Source: Desulfuromonadaceae bacterium GWB2_53_15 (GTDB lineage Bacteria; Desulfobacterota; Desulfuromonadia; Geobacterales; Pseudopelobacteraceae). From it: a stretch of 10,003 nucleotides of DNA. Both the position numbers and the translations under genes were made by a program. The notes below the pieces were generated by a model, which worked only from the letters and a program-made list of their open reading frames with translations, had not been told where the DNA came from and did not search any database. The stretch is taken from contig MHXL01000105.1 in NCBI GenBank assembly GCA_001824455.1, positions 8,874-18,876 of the forward strand, written 5' to 3'. Shown one piece after another: positions 6,869 to 10,003 of this stretch. Each line of letters starts with the position of its first letter. The stretch's first letter is position 1.

Positions 6869-8425
6869 TCACTTTACCTTTTCCAGCCAGGCATCACTGA
6901 CCCGGATAACGCCATGCCGCACGTTGTCGATACCCTTGACCCCCGCCTTGGCGATGACGTGAAAGCGCCGGCCGCCGCCATAGAGGAAAACCGCATCCTC
7001 GTTGATCAGACTGGCCACGCCGCAGAGCGCCTTCTCCCGCACCTTCCTGTCGGTGCTCATCTGCTGAATCGTCAGCAGTTCATCCATCCTGTGGTTCTGG
7101 TACTTGCTGAAGTTCAGCTTGCTGGTGGATAAGAGATTGCTCCTCAAAATTCCGCCCATATCGTCATAATCCCTCAGCTTCCAGCCGGTGATCTGGTAAT
7201 CGCCCGTGATTCCCCGCTTTCCCAACTGCGCTTCGGTCACCGTATTGAGCGTGAGCGTAACGCCGACCTCCTTGAACAGGCGCTGCATGATCTCGCCCGC
7301 CTCCTTGCCGCGCGGGGTATTGGTGTGATTCATCTCCAGGATAACCGGCTTGCCATATTCCGCCAACAGCTTGCGCGCCTTGGCCGGATCATATTCACGG
7401 TAGGCCGAGTCGCTACAGCCGATCATCCCGCCGTACGGATCCTTTGCAAACGGCAAGGTGCCTTTGTAGTCCGCCTTGATCAGCAACTCCTGGTTCCAGG
7501 CATGGGCCAGGGCCTGCCGTACGCGGGCATCGCTCAGCGGCGGCTTGGATACGTTGAAGAGGAAATTGTACGGCCCGGCGCCGTAGCTGGAGTAAACCCG
7601 GAGGGAGCGGTCGTCCCGCGCCTGGATGATGCTGGCGCCCCGGTCGGTCTGGATCGCGTCGATCTCCCCGGACTGTAGGCTGGCGAACCGGGACTGCATG
7701 TCCGGCATGGGACGAAAGACCACGCTGTCCAGATACCCTTTCCCCTTGCGCCAGTAATCGGGGTTTCTGACCACGGTCAGGCGGTCGTTGGGGAGCCACT
7801 CCTTGAACATGTAAGGTCCGGTCCCCACCGGCGCCCGGTTGTGGGTATCGTCTTTCACCGCCTTGGGGGAGGGGATGAACGCCGTAAACGACTGGGGTGC
7901 GGACAGGACATTTTTGAACACAGCCCAGGGGTGTTTCAGATTGAAGCGAACCGTGAAATCGTCCACTTTCTGCACCGATTCGATCGGTTCCAAAGTCGAA
8001 AGGGCGAAGAATTTGTTATTCGGATCGAGGAGCCGCTGCCAGTGCCCAACCACCGCATCGGCATTGAACGGCGTGCCGTCGTGAAATTTCACCCCCTTGC
8101 GCAGCGCGATCGTCCAATTCTTGCCGTTCTTGGAAGGTTTGGCGGACAGGGCCAGTTCCGGCACCAGGTTCCCCTTTGTATCCGTGTCGAACAGCCTCTC
8201 CTCAACCGCCATGAGCACCGTGCGGTCCGCAATCCCGGTATATTGCGCCTTCAATGGATCAAAGCCGCGAAACTCCAGTTCCATCCCGACCGTCAGGTTG
8301 CCGCCGGGCTTGGGCTTGGCTGCAGGCGCGCACTCTCCCAGACCTGAATACATCAGCAGCGCCATAGTACAAAAACCACAAACAGCCAGAATACCTCTCA
8401 CTCTGCTACGCCATTCCTTGTTCAT
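6869..8425 (-). CDS. Periplasmic oligopeptide/nickel-type ABC transporter substrate-binding protein (SBP_bac_5)
   Basis: The product (518 aa) is of usual size for a family 5 extracellular solute-binding protein. It should capture a substrate in the periplasm and deliver it to the DppBC-type permeases. An N-terminal signal peptide is clear: a basic n-region (MNKEWRSRVR), a hydrophobic core (GILAVCGFCTMALLMY) and a plausible signal peptidase I site after APA (residue 35). The cysteine at 32 follows Glu (LGEC), which does not fit a lipobox, so a soluble rather than lipid-anchored protein is expected. Family hallmarks include GGNLTVGMELEFRGFDPL (about 41-58), LRKGVKFHDGTPFNADAV, VGTGPYMFKEW and DARVRQALAHAWNQELL. 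The ATG at 8425 has GGGGAGG about 6 nt upstream. It follows the regulator gene after only 39 nt. Substrate specificity (peptide, nickel chelate, opine and so on) cannot be assigned. Confidence 0.93.
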   Translation of the reverse strand: MNKEWRSRVRGILAVCGFCTMALLMYSGLGECAPAAKPKPGGNLTVGMELEFRGFDPLKAQYTGIADRTVLMAVEERLFDTDTKGNLVPELALSAKPSKNGKNWTIALRKGVKFHDGTPFNADAVVGHWQRLLDPNNKFFALSTLEPIESVQKVDDFTVRFNLKHPWAVFKNVLSAPQSFTAFIPSPKAVKDDTHNRAPVGTGPYMFKEWLPNDRLTVVRNPDYWRKGKGYLDSVVFRPMPDMQSRFASLQSGEIDAIQTDRGASIIQARDDRSLRVYSSYGAGPYNFLFNVSKPPLSDARVRQALAHAWNQELLIKADYKGTLPFAKDPYGGMIGCSDSAYREYDPAKARKLLAEYGKPVILEMNHTNTPRGKEAGEIMQRLFKEVGVTLTLNTVTEAQLGKRGITGDYQITGWKLRDYDDMGGILRSNLLSTSKLNFSKYQNHRMDELLTIQQMSTDRKVREKALCGVASLINEDAVFLYGGGRRFHVIAKAGVKGIDNVRHGVIRVSDAWLEKVK

Positions 8426-8464
8426 GTCATCCCTCCCCAGTCAGAAAATCCTTCACAATAAAGA

Positions 8465-9052
8465 CTAGACTCGTGCCTCGAACTGCAACCTGAACCCGTC
8501 ATAGATCGCCTTGCTTGTCCTGCGGATGTAATCATCGGTATCCGGAATTCCTTTTTCCTTCAGGTAGTTGCTGTTCGTGTTCAACCAATACGCCAGTTTC
8601 TGGGCGAACATCATCCTGGTGAGCCGGATCATCTTCAGTTCCAATTCGTCCAGCCCGGTGAAGAGCGGATAATCAGCCAGTGTCCCGGCGATGAACTCGT
8701 TCAGCGCCTGTCCCATCTTCTTGCACAATTCGATATTCCTGCCATCCCAGAGACAACGAAACAGAAACCTCTCCTCCTCGGCAAACCTGACATAACTGAT
8801 CCCCTGGTCGATCCATCGGTCTCCGGTCCGCTCAATCAGCATCCGTTCCTTGAGCAGTTCCATGGCCTTCAGGCAGACGGCATCCTCCAGTTCCCGGACA
8901 TTGGCAAACTGTGAATAAATCGGCATGGTGGACGAGTTTATCGCCTTGCCGACCGCCTGTACCGAAAACCCTTCCCAGCCATTTTTCCTGACCAATTCAA
9001 AAGCGGCCTCGATGATTTCTTCACGACCAAACTGCATGTTTCTCGGGGACAT
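8465..9052 (-). CDS. TetR/AcrR-family transcriptional regulator
   Basis: The product (195 aa) has a typical TetR size and layout. The N-terminal DNA-binding domain is at about 8-55, with the helix-turn-helix region GFSVQAVGKAINSSTMPIYSQFANVREL matching the family pattern. An all-helical C-terminal ligand-binding domain follows, with no recognisable effector signature. The ATG at 9052 (MSPRNMQFG) is chosen because GAGG lies about 6 nt upstream. A TTG at 9058 would add two residues. The gene is first in the leftward unit, 39 nt before the binding-protein gene, so it most likely represses its own operon and is released by the transported or a related compound (inference). A 6-bp-arm palindrome overlaps its ribosome-binding site. 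Confidence 0.92.
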   Translation of the reverse strand: MSPRNMQFGREEIIEAAFELVRKNGWEGFSVQAVGKAINSSTMPIYSQFANVRELEDAVCLKAMELLKERMLIERTGDRWIDQGISYVRFAEEERFLFRCLWDGRNIELCKKMGQALNEFIAGTLADYPLFTGLDELELKMIRLTRMMFAQKLAYWLNTNSNYLKEKGIPDTDDYIRRTSKAIYDGFRLQFEARV

Positions 9053-9054
9053 AT

Positions 9055-9068
9055 ACAACCTCGGTTGT
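9055..9068. promoter_or_regulatory. Candidate TetR-type operator palindrome
   Basis: The sequence acaacc-tc-ggttgt has perfect 6-bp arms around a 2-bp centre. It lies immediately upstream of the regulator's ATG (9052) and includes its ribosome-binding site. TetR-family proteins usually bind such palindromes next to their own gene, so an autoregulatory role is a reasonable inference. Confidence 0.5.
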
Positions 9069-9092
9069 TTTATATGGTGTTTATATAATGCT

Positions 9093-9119
9093 TTTATATA
9101 ACGCGCATATTTTAGTCAA
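9093..9119 (-). promoter_or_regulatory. Candidate sigma-70 promoter for the leftward operon
   Basis: On the minus strand, TTGACT (9119-9114) is followed after 15 nt by TATAAA (9098-9093). The spacer is slightly short. The surrounding stretch is strikingly A/T-rich and holds three spaced TTTATAT units (9069, 9080 and 9093 on the + strand). The predicted start would give a leader of about 35 nt for the regulator and would place the palindrome at 9055-9068 just downstream, in a repressing position. Confidence 0.4.
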
Positions 9120-9337
9120 GCATATTTTTAACAATTCTGCATTATATTGGGGTGTGGGCATCCTGCCTGCGTTTCGAGCAGGTTAATGCTCGAATAAAGA
9201 TTTTGGGTTTCAAAGCCAATTCAAACAATACATCCTCTTGATACTCAGGCTGGAAGCCCAAGCTCCTGAATTGTCAGCAACATGCGGATTTCAAGGCCTT
9301 TGTTGCAATCAGCGCCCCTTCATGGCATTATTGTCGG
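9120..9337. other. Non-coding gap between the divergent regulator operon and uvrA
   Basis: No intact gene is seen. The gap holds an inverted repeat (9173-9194) and a 43-codon minus-strand open frame without a good start (9273-9142) that I do not recognise. There is no ribosome-binding site before the uvrA ATG. A weak promoter-like pair (TTGCAA at 9303 and CATTAT about 17 nt later) would give an almost leaderless uvrA transcript; this is low confidence. The gap shows no clear similarity to the sequence that precedes the uvrA stub at 1327. Confidence 0.5.
9173..9194. repeat. Perfect 8-bp inverted repeat upstream of uvrA
   Basis: ttcgagca and tgctcgaa are perfect inverted arms around a 6-nt loop (ggttaa). 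The stem is followed by an A/T-rich stretch on the + strand but not by a true T-run. It could be a weak terminator, an operator or a recombination-site remnant; the sequence does not decide. Confidence 0.45.
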
Positions 9338-10003
9338 ATGGCTCATGACAAAATCATCATAAAAGGCGCTTGCGAGCACAACCTCAAGTGCATCGACGTA
9401 GAGATCCCCCGTGACCGTTTGGTGGTCATCACCGGCATCTCCGGCTCAGGCAAATCGACCCTGGCCTTCGACACCATCTACGCCGAGGGACAGCGCCGCT
9501 ATGTGGAGTCGCTCTCGGCCTACGCCCGCCAGTTCCTGGAGCAGATGGAAAAGCCGGACGTGGAGTCCATCGAGGGGCTCTCCCCGGCCATCTCCATCGA
9601 GCAAAAGACCACCAGCAAAAACCCCCGCTCCACCGTCGGCACCGTCACCGAGATTTACGACTACCTGCGCCTGCTGTTCGCCCGCATCGGCCATCCCCAC
9701 TGTACCTCCTGCAATAAGGAGATCACCTCCCAGACAGTTTCCCAGATGGTGGACCAGCTTCTGGCCCGGCCGGCCGGCACAAAGCTGACCCTGCTGGCGC
9801 CGATGATTCGCGGCCGCAAGGGAGAGTACAAAAAAGAGCTCAATCAGCTGCGCAAGGAGGGCTTCACCCGGGTTGTGATCGACGGCAAACCCCATGATCT
9901 GGGCGAAGAGATCGAACTGGACAAGAAAAAGAAACACGATATCGACATCGTGGTGGACCGGATCGTGGTCAAGGAGGGGGTTCAGCGGCGTCTGGCCGAT
10001 TCG
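9338..10003 (+). CDS. uvrA: UvrA, excinuclease ABC subunit A (N-terminal 222 residues, runs off right edge)
   Basis: UvrA is the ATP-dependent damage-recognition subunit of nucleotide excision repair, working with UvrB in the cytoplasm. The visible part starts [17 protein letters not shown] and shows the first Walker [10 protein letters not shown] (33-41). It continues with [23 protein letters not shown] (44-66), the [18 protein letters not shown] segment and [24 protein letters not shown] (95-118). CTSC (122-125) is the first half of the first zinc-binding module. The frame is open to the window end; the full protein is usually about 940 aa. The ATG at 9338 lacks a ribosome-binding site. A stub of the same gene start exists at 1327, suggesting that the 5' end or upstream region of this gene has been replaced. 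Confidence 0.97.
   Translation, partial: MAHDKIIIKGACEHNLKCIDVEIPRDRLVVITGISGSGKSTLAFDTIYAEGQRRYVESLSAYARQFLEQMEKPDVESIEGLSPAISIEQKTTSKNPRSTVGTVTEIYDYLRLLFARIGHPHCTSCNKEITSQTVSQMVDQLLARPAGTKLTLLAPMIRGRKGEYKKELNQLRKEGFTRVVIDGKPHDLGEEIELDKKKKHDIDIVVDRIVVKEGVQRRLADS

Noticed and set aside
1391..9340. Weak direct similarity between 1391-1415 and the bases just before the uvrA ATG (both contain cttcatg followed by cat), as a possible attachment-site pair
   Set aside because: Identity is patchy and needs several gaps; too short to call an attachment site.

Overview
The window (about 10 kb, moderately high G+C) looks like a Deltaproteobacterium of the Geobacter/Desulfuromonadales type. This is an inference from the GGDEF-EAL enzyme, the UvrA sequence and the G/C-rich dispersed palindromes; no rRNA or other taxonomic marker is present.

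Layout. The left end (1-1323, + strand) is the C-terminal part of a PAS/GGDEF/EAL-type cyclic-di-GMP enzyme. The right end (9338-10003, + strand) is the first 222 codons of uvrA. Between them, every intact gene lies on the minus strand and appears to form one leftward unit: a TetR-type regulator (9052-8465), a periplasmic oligopeptide-type binding protein (8425-6869), two decayed genes (an internally deleted SAM methyltransferase at 6762-6452 and the tail of a FosX-like VOC protein at 6455-6306), two DppB/DppC-type permeases (6330-4500), two DppD/DppF-type ATPases (4513-2335) and an LCMT-like SAM methyltransferase (2345-1428). Several of these reading frames overlap by 4-25 nt, as expected for a translationally coupled operon. 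A candidate promoter and a palindromic operator sit just upstream of, and over, the regulator's start.

The most notable point is at the edges. Three nucleotides after the stop of the GGDEF-EAL gene there is a 37-nt relic (1327-1363) encoding the same first 12 residues as the intact uvrA that starts 8 kb away at 9338. The two copies differ at 8 of 37 positions, all silent. uvrA was therefore probably once directly downstream of, and coupled to, the cyclic-di-GMP gene. The Dpp/methyltransferase block then came to lie between the two, leaving a 5' stub behind and a divergent 5' end on the functional gene.

The block is also loaded with short G/C-rich palindromic repeats. Two nearly identical composite copies (3359-3449 and 6765-6860) lie in direct orientation. 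A solo half copy is at 3481-3517. A different 80-bp element (5288-5367) lies inside the permease reading frame and is translated as an extra N-terminal segment. Together with the two gene relics this points to an imported region that is still being remodelled. The transported substrate and the methyltransferase's target cannot be read from the sequence.
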